Origin: Monomorium pharaonis
Lineage: Eukaryota; Arthropoda; Insecta; Hymenoptera; Formicidae
Length of the DNA: 64,000 nucleotides
Direction of reading: 5' to 3'
Assembly: GCF_013373865.1 (NCBI RefSeq)
Contig: NC_050473.1
Location: 7,079,710-7,143,709 of the forward strand
The notes beneath the pieces are model-generated. The model had not been told where the DNA came from. It did no database searches and saw nothing but the letters and a program-made list of their open reading frames with translations. Shown here one piece after another: positions 1 to 12,200 of this stretch. The position numbers and the translations under genes were made by a program. How positions within the stretch are numbered: the stretch's first letter is position 1; every line of letters starts with the position of its first letter.

Positions 1-28
1 AGAGAGAGAGAGAGAGAGATAGATAGAT
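1..28. repeat. (AG)n / (GATA) microsatellite
   Basis: The window opens inside a pure AG dinucleotide run that passes into three GATA-like units. It is truncated by the window edge, so its true length is unknown. Confidence 0.9.
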
Positions 29-3000
29 CTTAATTTTTTATTCATATCACACGTTACATAATGTATTGACACAAGTCGCCGAAAAAAGATCAGGTGTTGA
101 TAAACATTAACTCCCGCACGTGTTTCAACGTGAAATTTAATAAACTTTCGAAGCTTCCCTCCAAGGCGAGGTGGTTCAAAATTTCGCTGTGCAATACAGA
201 GCGGATTCGGATGAGTGTAGAAACAATCCAGTTTCTATCGGCAGCGCCAGTGACGTAACTGCGCATAACTTCATAACTTCCTTCTCACGTACGTTACATT
301 CAATCGACGGTAGCGATGTACGAAGGGGGAAGCAAATGGGCAATTGCGAGCTCTCTCTCCCTCTCTCTCTCACTCTCAATCTTGAAAATTTTACGTTTAG
401 CGAGGATACCGTTTGTGCAAAATTGCCAAGAGTGACTTTTAACGGTGACTCCGAAAACACGACGCCAGCGCCGGCCGGTCTTGATGCGTCATCATCCCCG
501 CGCGCATTACATGTCGCGCGTATTATTATGTATATATACATGCATACATACATATGCATACCTGCGTGAAAGCATTGAAACGTACGCCGGCATGTGGGAA
601 ATACGACGACGACGTGTCTTTACGTGGCGCCGGAGAGAATCGTTACGCGCTATTCCGGCTTTTTTTTTTTCGCGCGCACTTTTGCGTTTTGCGGGCTGAA
701 ACGGAGAAAGAACAATGGCGCGGTCTCCGTCGTTCCTCGCAGAAGCGTGACGCGAAAAAGGGACAACGAGAGCGAAAATGGGGTAAAGGGAGGAGGCGGG
801 GAGGAGGCGAAGAAAGAGCGAATTCGGCACTGCACGTGCGATTTTTTCGCAGGTCTGGCGAACCCTCACACACAGACGCAGCCGTCTTCTTGCAAAGTGC
901 GGCACGTCGCCCGATCGTCCCGCCGTCTCGATTCTCATGGTAATCCTTCTCGGCCTCGGCCTGACTTTGCGCACGGCGTGCCTTTTTTTTTTCATTTTTC
1001 TTTTTTCTTTCCCTGAACCTACCCGAGGCGTTCATTTCGAAAAACGGACTTTGCCGTGTGTTACAATGGCTTATTAGAAAATGAGGCGAGATTAGATATC
1101 GCTACCGGGTTGTTTTAACAGCTGCCGGGGTCGGATTTGCTGGCCTTTTCGCGAAGTAAACGCCTCGCTTAGCTTCAGAAAATACGCTTGAGAGTTTCTC
1201 AAATATTATTTCTGCAAATACACGTTAGTATTTATTATCGAAGGAACATGTTTATATATTAAAGATAATTCACAGAAGCAACAAACTAAGGAGTACGCGC
1301 GAAATTACTGTTCCGTTTGTATAGAGAATCGATTTCATTGGAGCTGCTAACAATCAGAGCTAATTACGATTCAAGTTTTGCCATCCTTTTGATTGTTCCG
1401 ATAAAAAAATATCCCGCTTTCTTTATAAATATTACTTACACTACGTTGTGCAATTTCAATGCAACTGCAAAAACTTTGCATTACGATAACAGACGGATAA
1501 GTTCTCTTTCAGTACGACCTTTTAATATGCAGGCGAATATATAATTATTTCGAATTAACAGACGAAATATAGTTTTATTTAAAATATAAGTTTTTCTTAG
1601 AAAAATAAAAAATAACTTATTGTGTCGTTAAATGCTGATTATAATTAGATCTGAAAGTCATTAAAGTAAGTAAAGCGCAAGATTTTACGGTAAACTCAAA
1701 CAAAGTTTAACCCAAATTTCGTGATAAAGACACGTGCTATCGATACATCTGTCTCACAGACAAACGTGCATGACTTACATGGTCTATTGTGCGTGCGTTA
1801 TTTTCAAATACAAGATCTTTTCACGCATCAAGATGGGAATAATGAGAATACGATGAATGAATTTCAGGTTGCGCGTTATATGCGCGTTTCCAAACCTAAA
1901 ATTTCGTTAACGTGAAACTGATTTGAGTTCAACTGAAACAAGGAGAAACAAGAGATTTTCAGTAACCCACCTACCCGAGACGTTTCGAACTCTCGTAAGA
2001 GTTTGGTCTTTAATATTAAATTGAATTTTTCATCGCGTTTACATTAAATGGAAGTTAACTCTAAACTTGACGTAGAAATTTCAACCGCGTGAGAAAGTTC
2101 GCGGTGCACGGCGTAGAGTTTGATAGCTTCTTCCTCAGTCTCAAGGACGGATACCAGATCCCCTTTTTTTTACACGATTGACCGCGTGCTCGCAGCTTCT
2201 CTTTGCAACGACGTCCGTCGATAAAAGAGCTCGGAAAAAGTCCGGACCTCCTTCTTTCTTTTTTTTTTTCCTCCAACGTGAAATCGTCGCCGTAAAAGAT
2301 CAAGACTCACTCGTCGCACTCGGAACTGTCGGAACCGGTTTCTCCTCGGTGTCGCTAAACGTCCGGCGAAATTATATTTGCAGACGCTGAATAAGCACAG
2401 TCAATAATAGGTGACGATCGGAACCACGTGTCCCAGGAGATAAATATGCGCACCGGCTACAAGTTTATTTTTATCGCGATGTAGGCAGAGTTACACGTAT
2501 ATCATCGAACTGCAGTGCGGTGGGCATGCGGTTTGTTGCGCTCGTAAATGCTGTCTATTGCAAATGCTACATCGCCGGTGACATTACGACTTTCGTGTTT
2601 ATTTTTCTCATTTACGTATGAAATATATTTAGGGTGACGGCGACAATTACGAATGTTAATTAGCAATAGATATACGGAATGGTAACCATTAATGAGAAGC
2701 ATAATAATGATATTTTTTGTTATCGTATTTCTATAGTAAAGTGGGTCTTATGCAAATATCACTCATTAACTCCGTTTTACTCAATATCTTATACGTCTTT
2801 GACGGAAACATTTATCCTGATTCTTTTTTTTTTTACATCCAAAGTATGAATAATTGAATGAATAAGCGAAATAATGACGGGCACGTTAATTATCACGATT
2901 TAATTATGAATTATTGAGCTAATTTTGAACAGATTTTACTTGTGATATAAATTTAATTCGAGATCGAAATAAATCATAAATTAGAAGATTGTGACGTCAT

Positions 3001-6000
3001 ATAGTAATTAAATTAATTAAATTTATGCGGGAATGATTTAGACTTTGTCACATCGTTTCAAATAGAAATAAACGTCCCTATAGGTTCAGGGCATTGTGTA
3101 TTCTATATCTGTTACGCGACATTACGTAAGTCTTGGTCAATTTGTTTCGTAACACGTATTGTGCGGTGAATTCTCGTACGGATTCTCAATCGCCGAAAGT
3201 CCCTTATCTGTCTTTTCATTCATTCGATAATCGCATAATACATAATAAAATACATAATAGATAGTGTATCTATTTATACATCACTAACAATTGAATTTCA
3301 CAAAAGATCGATTATCAATGTTGATATGATAAAACTTGGATAAAACTTGGATTTCTTAAAATTATTATTCATACGTCTATAATTTTATGAATCACTGTGA
3401 TTGTATTGGATTAAATTAGGTTACTGTGTTTCAAAATGTCGAAATTTAAATTTATGTAAGTATGAGATTTGTGATAAGAAGAAGTCATTGAGAGAAACCT
3501 ACTTTTTTAAATAAATTTTTCAATTTCAATTGCTATATTTTAAATTACTTTGGTAAATTTTCTACGCTGAAGTAATAATGATGATGATGCAGAATTCTGT
3601 TGTTATCCAATATGCATAATATGGTCGAGTAAATTCTCATTTCCTCATGAAGGTTTTTCCTGATTTACGATAACATTGTAACTAATATTACACCTGTTTA
3701 TCAAACTACATATTGATCAGAGATTGAGTATAGCGATTTGTAAATTAACATTCGATCAAGATTGATAATAATAACTTCAATTTTAATCCGTTTTGTTCTG
3801 ATTGGTCGAACTCTAATCTTCAATTTGCAATCCTGAATCTCCGCATCTGCGAAGTTTGATATAAACTTAAGAAAGAAAAAACACTATCAATTAAACAACG
3901 TTATAAATCTATATTTTTTAAGTCCAATCAATAATAGGGTTGCAAAATTAAAGAATTTAGTTGGCAAAAAGTCGACGCGCAAGAAGTAATTCGATTATCT
4001 AATTTATTGCGGAAATATTACAGGAATTCCTTGTCGCGTCGAAAAATCGCGCGCACGAAAAGGATATTCGCAAAAGGTGCAAGGCGATGAAGTGACATAA
4101 CTGTTTCCATTTTACGCAAGCTAGCAATCTTCGGTTTCGCCCCGGGTATTTTCACGATGCCGTTTCTTGAACTTGGCCTGCTACACAGTAAACCGGTGAT
4201 TTGTAGATGCGAACGACGCAGAAAGGATGATCGTCAAAAAGCGAAGACACGGTCGCGGGTATCCTTCGCTACGATGATTTTCAATTTAGCTCTTAATCCT
4301 TTTTCTATTTATTTATCAAATAAAAAAGATTTGACACACTTATTAGATCAAGAATAGTTGCGAACGATTTCGTGCAGATCGCCTTATTGTATGATAACGA
4401 ATAAAATACTAAAAATTTTGATTTTTTAAGTGTTAAATTTATTTTATTTGATAAATATTCTAATTATGTAATTATAAACTTTATTATAGTATCTGAAATA
4501 TTATCACGTATAATGTGACGGTAATTGTATGTTATAATATCCAATTTGGTTGACAAAATAGAGATTAATTATTATTAATTAATTACTTCTGTTATGTATT
4601 ACTATTAAATTGATAAAATAATTATTAAGACAAAATATATCCACACATAACGTGTACTCTTTGTTCTGTACATCGTAGTGAAGAATTACTTTCTATCACG
4701 GATGATGCGTTGTACCGTTATAAAAATGCGTGAACGGGATATTTTTAATCAACTCTTTGTCCTTCCACGTCGATATTTAGTGCCAACTCGAGCACGTGAC
4801 ACTGAAAGTTACAAGTACGCAGTACTATACAATTATTACTGCCAGAACATTAACGCAATCTCACGAGAAATCATTGCCAATTATATAACGCGAAGCTGTA
4901 GTTTGTGTACTGCGCACTTTTTAATCTGTGCAACACGCATGCATTATCATGATATGGTTGTCATCAACGCCTAATTATGACCGGAAACTATCACGGACAT
5001 TTTCTGTGATAGTTTATTTTTTTGTTTACACGAACACCATATCGAAGGATTGCTAAAACCATTTCGCGAGGTTTAGATGTGCATTTAGATTAACATATAA
5101 ATAACGATATTTTCAAGCTCTAAAAAATCTCTTTAAATAACATTCAAATTAATTTAAAAAACCGGCAATAAATGCTTATAGCTATAAAATATATTGCTAA
5201 CATTAATGATCGAAATATATTTAATTATAGAATCAATTATTTTGTTGAGTTTAAAGGATTAATGTAATCAAATTTTTATTTATAGCTCGGAAATTTAGTA
5301 ATTATTTTATTTCTGCAATTTATTATAAAATACTTGTAAATGGTTTATTTAAAGACAAATTGTATGTTGCCTCGTTATTATTAATCCTTAAGTTGTGCTT
5401 ATTCAAGATATTAATTATCGACCAAGATTAGATTTTTTTATTCATTGCGTACAATTAAATTGTAAAGATTCAAACAATTGAAATTACAAATAGATTCCGT
5501 ATACCTGATCTTCTGTACGTCGACAGCACGGTAAATTATCGATCATCGTTTGTATTTTCAATACTTCTATTTTTATCTCGCGTAACGTTCCGAGGTTCTT
5601 TATAAATACGAGTCAGGAATCGCGGATTATGATTAAATGAGAAACATTAATAGACGAACTCTCTCGCGCGCGCGTATCAGTACACATTGCGTCGCATTTT
5701 GCCCACGATATGTGGATTGCGTAATTGCACGTAATAACAGCGGGAGCAGATTCGGTGAGATTGAAGCCAGAGAGGCTCAACTTAAATCGCAGTGACAAAA
5801 AACGTTGCAATTGAATAAGAATTTTAAAAAATAAAGAAACTTTATTGAGAACTTAAATAATTAATTTCATTAATGAATCTTTATGCATCTGGTATGTTTA
5901 GTAAAAATTATAAATGATAATACGACAAAAAATGAAGCCATTTTATTATATAGTAATTAAATATGAAGCTCTTGCACAAACAAGAATTAAAAAACTGCTT

Positions 6001-7826
6001 TATGAAATTTTTATTAGAACATGTTAAAACAGATGTCCTTGTTTTTTAATTAAAAAATTGATACGCAAAATAAATAAAGGAATAAAAAAAATCTTAATAA
6101 TTCAAATAAGATTCTCGATGTTTACAATTAAGATCTGAAATTATTTTATAAATGGTTTAATAAATCGCCGTCGAGGCAGTAAAATTCATTTGAGAAAATA
6201 TGAGAATTACTGTGCGAGCCGGCTATCGATCTCGTTTGCTGTCACTGTGTACGTATAAAAGGGGGAAGCCTAATATACGGGACAAATCTGACCTAATCGG
6301 CCGCTTACCGTCTCCCGCTGCGATGACAGTACGAGCACGTGGTCGCAAGTTCTACGGCGTAGATCGTGCGTGGAAAAGGGCACGTACGCCACACACCGTA
6401 TGCGTGTCGGATACGCGTGACGCACGATATCTTCGTGCGCGATTTTTATCGCGCTTCGGCGTTGAATAATTCAGGATGGCTCGAGAATCCGGCCGCTCGA
6501 GTGCCATCGCGAGTTAATCAAAACGATATCGTTACGACCGGAAAGGAAATCGCACGGTTTCCGCTCGCGAAGAAATGAGAGGTGTGCGTTCGCGTTCTCT
6601 CACGAATTAATTGCTCAACCGTTATCGCGATTCACGAGGCGGGATTCTCTCATGCACGCTTTGTACATATTTGGACGATAAATGTTGATTAAAGTAAGTT
6701 GCGGGTTAATCAAAATATTATTGCTTGGTGCTTCCCAATTTTTTTCGGTCTATCATCTTATCAATACAGATGATAATATTATTACGTGAATCTGGTATAC
6801 GTTCTGGTCCAAACTGGTATCTTATCATTAAAAGTCTAATCCGTACTTTGAATCTGATTATTATTCGTTATTTTGAATCATCTGGTATATACAGTATACT
6901 GTATATTTAATATAAATTAAAGAGAGAAGTAAAACTTCTCAATACTCTAAATGAAAATAATTCGGAATGATGAATTATTTTGATTAAAATTTTTAATTTT
7001 ACACTTTTTGTATAAAATAACTTCTATTTCCAATTTTTAAATTTGATTTTATTACGTTCAGTTATTTATGAATAAGAATTACAAACGATAAAGGTAAAAG
7101 ATAAACTTGAATCTTTTTCACGGTACAAGAATGTAATTAAGTTCTGCGTATTAAATTAATTGCCGATCGAAAGATTAGTATTTGTCAACATTCAATTTTT
7201 TGAATTTCCGTCTGGACAGAAGATAAAGGACATTCAGTTCGATTAATAGGATTTCATTTCTCCATGTAATCTCGCGGAGTTCGTGTCAGGTTCGTCTTTA
7301 GCTTTCACCGTTCGCGCAACGAGCGACTAAATGAATGACTTCGAAATCTGTCGTTATCAGGATGACGACTGCGTCTCACTGTGATTTCGTGACGGATATT
7401 AGAATGGAATCTGGATGAAAGCCACCGGGTTTGAAAGGCAAATCAACGCGCTCGAGGACAGTAGTCGGTGAATAATGATAGAGAATAGTGATTCGCTAAT
7501 GGTTTCAATTATGATACATGATTCGTCGTTGCGCGCTGATAAATCATACACAACGCCTTAGAAATAAATAATAACATGTCGTTAGAGTGACAATATAATG
7601 ATCCTAATTCGGTGAAACACACGTAGCGCATTTGATGCCCGTTGATAATTTTCTTATTAGCAGCTCTATATCTATAAATAAATACAAAAAAATGTTGCTT
7701 ATAAGAAACAAAAGTTTTCTTACATATTTGGATACCAATAATGCACGTGGGAAGAGAATTTTAAGGAGGAAACTTTCCCCTCCATACCGTAATCCGGAAC
7801 GCACGCTTTTTTTTTCTGATCCGCAG
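29..7826. other. AT-rich non-coding DNA, no gene seen
   Basis: The segment is mostly AT-rich, with a GC-richer patch at about 440-1020 and another at about 6200-6600. Open frames in the GC patches carry arginine/serine-rich shadow translations on several frames at once and have no convincing start context or splice signals. Small foldbacks occur at 4984-5014 (13-bp arms around a GACATTTTC-type loop) and at 6887-6906 (a near-perfect palindrome of the form ATACAGTATACTGTAT). If the exon at 7827 belongs to a multi-exon gene, the end of this segment is its intron. Confidence 0.6.
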
Positions 7827-8260
7827 GTGTCCGAATGTTCCAAGTCGGAGGGCCCGTCGTTGTCGACCTCCCCCGGGTCCGACTTTCTCACCTCGCCGGC
7901 GCATCGGTCCGTGCCGCTGACCTCGCGTCACTTCTCGAGGACGTCCTCGAGGGCGTCGCAGAGCTCCCTCCAGAGCCCGAGCAAGAGCACGGGCACGTCG
8001 CCGCCGAAGACCGGCAGCTCGAGCTCCCTCAACAAGTTCCATAATAGGCTGGTCGACAAGCTGAAGCGCTCGCTGAAGAAGGCGGAAGACTGCGCGGAGG
8101 ATCAGCGGAACCTATCGTGAAACATTCAAGGGGTTTTGGGCCGGCCGCCCGCGTCCGGCTCGAAACCGATCGAGATCCGTCGCACCTCGGCACCCGCTAC
8201 CACATCCGAGTCGAGCAGCAACGTGGCGGCACGCTCGTGTCCGGATCCGCCTTCAGCCTG
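7827..8260 (+). CDS. Exon of an unrecognised serine-rich protein, with in-frame TGA at 8118-8120
   Basis: A strong 3' splice site precedes this segment: a T-rich tract followed by CTGATCCGCAG at 7816-7826. A strong 5' splice site, GTAAGAAGG, follows at 8261. Taking the first base as a codon start, 97 codons read through a Ser/Thr/Pro-rich stretch (many SP, TS and SS pairs) into a basic, probably helical segment with NRLVDKLKRSLKKAED, then a TGA at 8118-8120. Third codon positions are strongly GC-biased, as in a real exon. After the TGA the same frame stays open for 46 codons and runs into the donor. A second frame is open from 8048 to the donor and ends exactly on a codon boundary. The exon could therefore be a terminal coding exon with a spliced 3' UTR, a readthrough exon, or a coding exon interrupted by an indel. 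I do not recognise the family. Upstream exons are not visible in the window. Confidence 0.6.
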
Positions 8261-9215
8261 GTAAGAAGGAAAGAGAAAGGCGGGGAGGAAAGAGATAATG
8301 ACGGAGAGAAAAACGAGAGGAGCTACGGGCAAACATATGTGCGAATACGCAGACATGGGGGGGAGAAAGATCAGGAGCAAGTGAGAGGAGAAATGCAAGA
8401 AAATACGAAGGAGGAACGAGGAGAGGATGAAGTTCGTACACGTTCAGCTCGAAAGCACGCGAGCACGCTCAAGTTTGTTAGCCCAGCACGAGCAAGGAGG
8501 AAGAGGAGGAGCAGGAGGAGGAAGAGGTTGAATGATCCTCGAGCCGTTGTTCGGCTCGCTGGATGTCGACGGTCGATCGTGTCAAGAATCGTCGTGGATC
8601 GAGAGACCTCGATCGAGCGATCGGATAATGGCAGCCCCGCGCTCGAGAGGACGAAGAGAGCTGCTCGGGACGTTCCTTTGGACCGCAACGTTTTCGAGAT
8701 GACATCCACAGTTTCGTGACAACGTAAAGAGGCCAAACAATATCGATGAGCCAATATAACGCGAAGATCTGATCTCGCGGATAAATTTGAGAATCTGTTT
8801 AAGATGGCGCGGGGGAAAAGAGGAAGCTGCGGGAGGATCGCAACCGATCGGTCGATCGATGTTCGAGCGGCGATTTTGGGCCAGATCATCGAAGATCGTC
8901 ATCACTGAAAAAGTCAAAGGAGACAATCGTGAGGAGGGAGAGGAGGAGGAGGAGTCAGCGTCGGAGGAAGCGAGGTACATAATGATAAAATCATCAGGAT
9001 TATATTGTATCGCGAACGTTTCGCATTTCGTTGAATGTCCGCGATCGGAGAGTTTACGGGGTATCGTAGTCACTCGAGTTGCCAGACCTAAATGTAATAA
9101 GTTCCTTCACATCGCGCGCGCGCGAGAGAGGGAGAGAAAGAGAGAGAGAGGAAGAGATCTCTCTCGTCTCGCGCGCGCGTCGCGCTCTATACGTTGTTCT
9201 TTTCCTTAAACGTAG
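8261..9215 (+). other. Probable intron or 3' flank, purine-rich
   Basis: The segment starts with the consensus donor GTAAGA and ends at a candidate acceptor TTTTCCTTAAACGTAG (9200-9215). It is rich in GA/GAG runs, which create long but unconvincing open frames on both strands. It contains the GC/GA inverted repeat at 9112-9184. Confidence 0.35.
9112..9184. repeat. Imperfect inverted repeat of (CG)n-(GA)n / (TC)n-(CG)n
   Basis: An alternating CG tract runs into GAGAGAGGGAGAGAAAGAG. A complementary TCTCTCTCGTCTC followed by CGCGCGCG lies on the right. The arms can fold into a hairpin. It is probably a composite microsatellite rather than a functional site. Confidence 0.55.
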
Positions 9216-9296
9216 GACGAGAGCGGGAACGAAGAGATCGAAGGGAGAAAGACATTCAGCGGGCGCGAAGGTGTTTCCCCGGTGGAGGAAAAGTAA
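9216..9296 (+). CDS. Candidate follow-on exon (weak)
   Basis: After the acceptor at 9215, the phase-0 frame begins DESGNEEIEGRK and reads 26 codons to a TAA at 9294-9296. This phase matches the frame that ends on a whole codon (CTG) at 8260, not the frame carrying the serine-rich part of the previous exon. The alternative phase stays open to a TAA at 9364-9366 but is very basic. The call rests only on splice-signal quality and phase compatibility, and the segment could simply be non-coding. Confidence 0.22.
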   Translation, partial: DESGNEEIEGRKTFSGREGVSPVEEK

Positions 9297-12200
9297 AGAC
9301 CTGAGGGACGTCGTGAAGGTGCCCGAAAGAAAATCCGATGTAACGAAAAGAAATCTGGTTATATAACAGTCTGACGTAGTAAACTGATATTTAAAAAATC
9401 GTTCCGATGTCTTTAAATGTCCCTGTGGATCTCTTTCAATCTTTCTGGCATCTTTCAAGTATATACGCACCTATTATCTCTTAGGCATCCCCCTTTGTTT
9501 TCCAATGCGGATGCGGATCTATTATTTCTTCGTCAAATTATTATCTTCGCGCGGTGCATGTTAACCGTGGATAAGTAGAACCGCGCATCTCCGATTCGTA
9601 ACAACGTATCCAATTAACTTTCTCACAACCTAGACTGAAAAGCGTTCTCTAATCAGTACGTCAAGCAAAAAAAAATTGTTGGAAGAAGGCTCGTATTCTT
9701 GGCGCGCCAAACATGACTCCGCTCGATTCGCACGGGTCGGCCGTTTTATTTGTTTGCTTAATTGACATATACGAAGTGTGTATTCGATATGAGAAACGAG
9801 GGCAGAGCAGAGTCGGCGCGAGAAAATGCGCGGCGAGAATACGGGCCAAGAGAGAAAAAGAGAGAGAGAGAAAGAGAGGGAGAGCTCCTATATAGCGTAA
9901 GAAGCGTCATAAAAGATGTCGTTTTTTTTTGTATCTGTAAGTGTCAAACAGCGGCATTCGTTGTTGTTCGGATTAGGTTCGAGTTTGTGTGCCGGAAGCC
10001 AGCAGCAACGGCAGTTTCTCTCCGCCTTTGCGGGATCGGATCTCGCCGTCCGTCGTGCAGAGGAAAGGACACACCGCATGTGCGTGTGCGAATGCACCTC
10101 GAGAGTCGGATCGCCGAGCGTGTGAAGCCTATTAAAAAAAAAAAAAAATCGATTTATTTTCACCCGCGTATTTCCTGTTCGACGTCGTTGAATTGTGTTA
10201 TTAATGTTTCAACGATGTAATTCCAATTTGATCAAAAAATGAAATGAAATTCGCACATCTTTATTTAACACAGTTTGTTACTAAACTTTTTTCAAAGCTT
10301 GAAATAGTATTTAATAAGATTTCGTTCAAATTAAAATAGTGTAGGTCGTGTACCAGAAAAAAAAATGTAAAAAGATTCTTGACTTTGTGAGATGAATTTT
10401 TATCTGCGTAATGTTAATGTAAGAAAAATATGAGTAGCATACTCGAGGCTCAAGACGATCGAATGTAAATAAATTTGCGAATATACATAAATGAATTGAT
10501 CTCGAGGTGCTGGCCGACGTTTTAAAACTTTTTCAAAGATATTTGGAGCGTTAATTTCTCGAGAATGGTTTTTTTTCCCCCCCCAGAAAACGTGTCAAAC
10601 GGTTATTGACGCATATCAGCTTATCGGGCAATATATTGCTGTTTCCTTCACGTTACAACGCGATAGCGCTGCAAAGTGCACGACGCGGCCTACGGGAAAG
10701 CATGACAGATGCATCCGGTACCATTAACGACGCATTCCGCGGTGTACACGTGTCGCATTGTAAAAGGCACGACTCACGTCGTGCCCCGTTGTAGATTACC
10801 ACTCTTCTCAAATCGCGCGCGGGCCGGGCGAGGATATTTTTTTTTTAAACCTTACCGCCGCTTACTCGTCGCACGCCATCGTCGGAGACAACGTTTTTCC
10901 CCTGAGGTTACTCGTATTTGTTGTTTCGCGTCGTCGCTACAGAGCGCTTGTTAATTTTTTCACATGTATAATATATAATATATATATCTATATATAGTGT
11001 ATTGTTTCGCGTTACAAGTCCAGTCGGTCGGAGAGAAGGAGGGGTAGATAAGGGGAGGGGGAGACGCGTGCTCTTTGTAGATCGCACGTGCAAAGGACTT
11101 CGAGTGTTACGAGGTATAGGAGCGCTACTTCCATCATGAGAGAGAGACTTCTCCTGAGAAAGATATTTATCTCCTTTTCCTCCGAGACATGTCATTCCGA
11201 AGATACTCTTTTTTTTTTACATGACTTTAATAAGAAGGAAGAGTTCCGTTTCCTACGCTTCCCTTCGTTTTTTCTCCTTTACTTTCTCATCAAATAGATA
11301 AGATTTTTTAAAAATATCTTTTATATGTATTTTGTTATTTTTGTATTATTCTTAGAAACGCAATTACTTGGTTTTTTTTTCTAATCAAAACTTGTTACGT
11401 AGGAAGAAAAATATTTACCTAACTGAGTGGTGGATATATGTCCTCTACTTTGATGGCAGAAATAATATCATTTATTAATGAAGTAAAATTGAATTTTCAA
11501 AAATTAAATTTCTAAATTAATGACAAATGATGAATAGAATAAAGTCATCAAATTTCTTCAATTTAAGATGCAGCAAATATCGAATAAAACATATCAAGCG
11601 CAAAAAATTTATTTCGAAGTTTGAAAATACAACTATTATATGAATTTCCATTTTTTTTCAGTAATTAAACGATAAAGATCAAGTTTAACAAATTCATTCC
11701 TCTTGTAGTTAACACTCGACGTTCTTCGCGTTCAGACGTTCTGGTTTTTCCTTGCGATGGGCATAATTTGCATGCTTTCTTTCTATCGGTTGCGTATTGG
11801 CGTATTACGAACTGGGAGCAATTAAGCAATGCCGCGTGTAACTCTGTGATATCGTAAGCTATAAGATAGAATTACTCTGCAACGATTAACGGGTTAGAGA
11901 GGGGAGGTATAGTTAGGACGGGATACGTACGAGCGCTTCGATTCTTCATCGATCGCAGACCTGCGTTCTTTGAAAACCGAATTGATGAGTTCTTTTTTTG
12001 GGTTGGGCTGAACAATACGAGAAAGTGCTTCAACAAAGGGATGGTTTCCGACTAAAAAAAAAATTTTTTTCTCATGAAAGAGAAAGAACGTTGCTTTCAG
12101 GTCTTTTCGGGAGAAAGACGAAGGAATTCTGGCACACGAGCATTTGAAGTCGTATATATATATATATAACATCCGTCTTAACGTGTATATAATATTAAGA

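Noticed and set aside
8371..9470. Long minus-strand frames opposite purine-rich DNA (172, 163 and 138 codons)
   Set aside because: They translate GA/GAG repeats as Ser/Leu/Phe runs and have no family resemblance.
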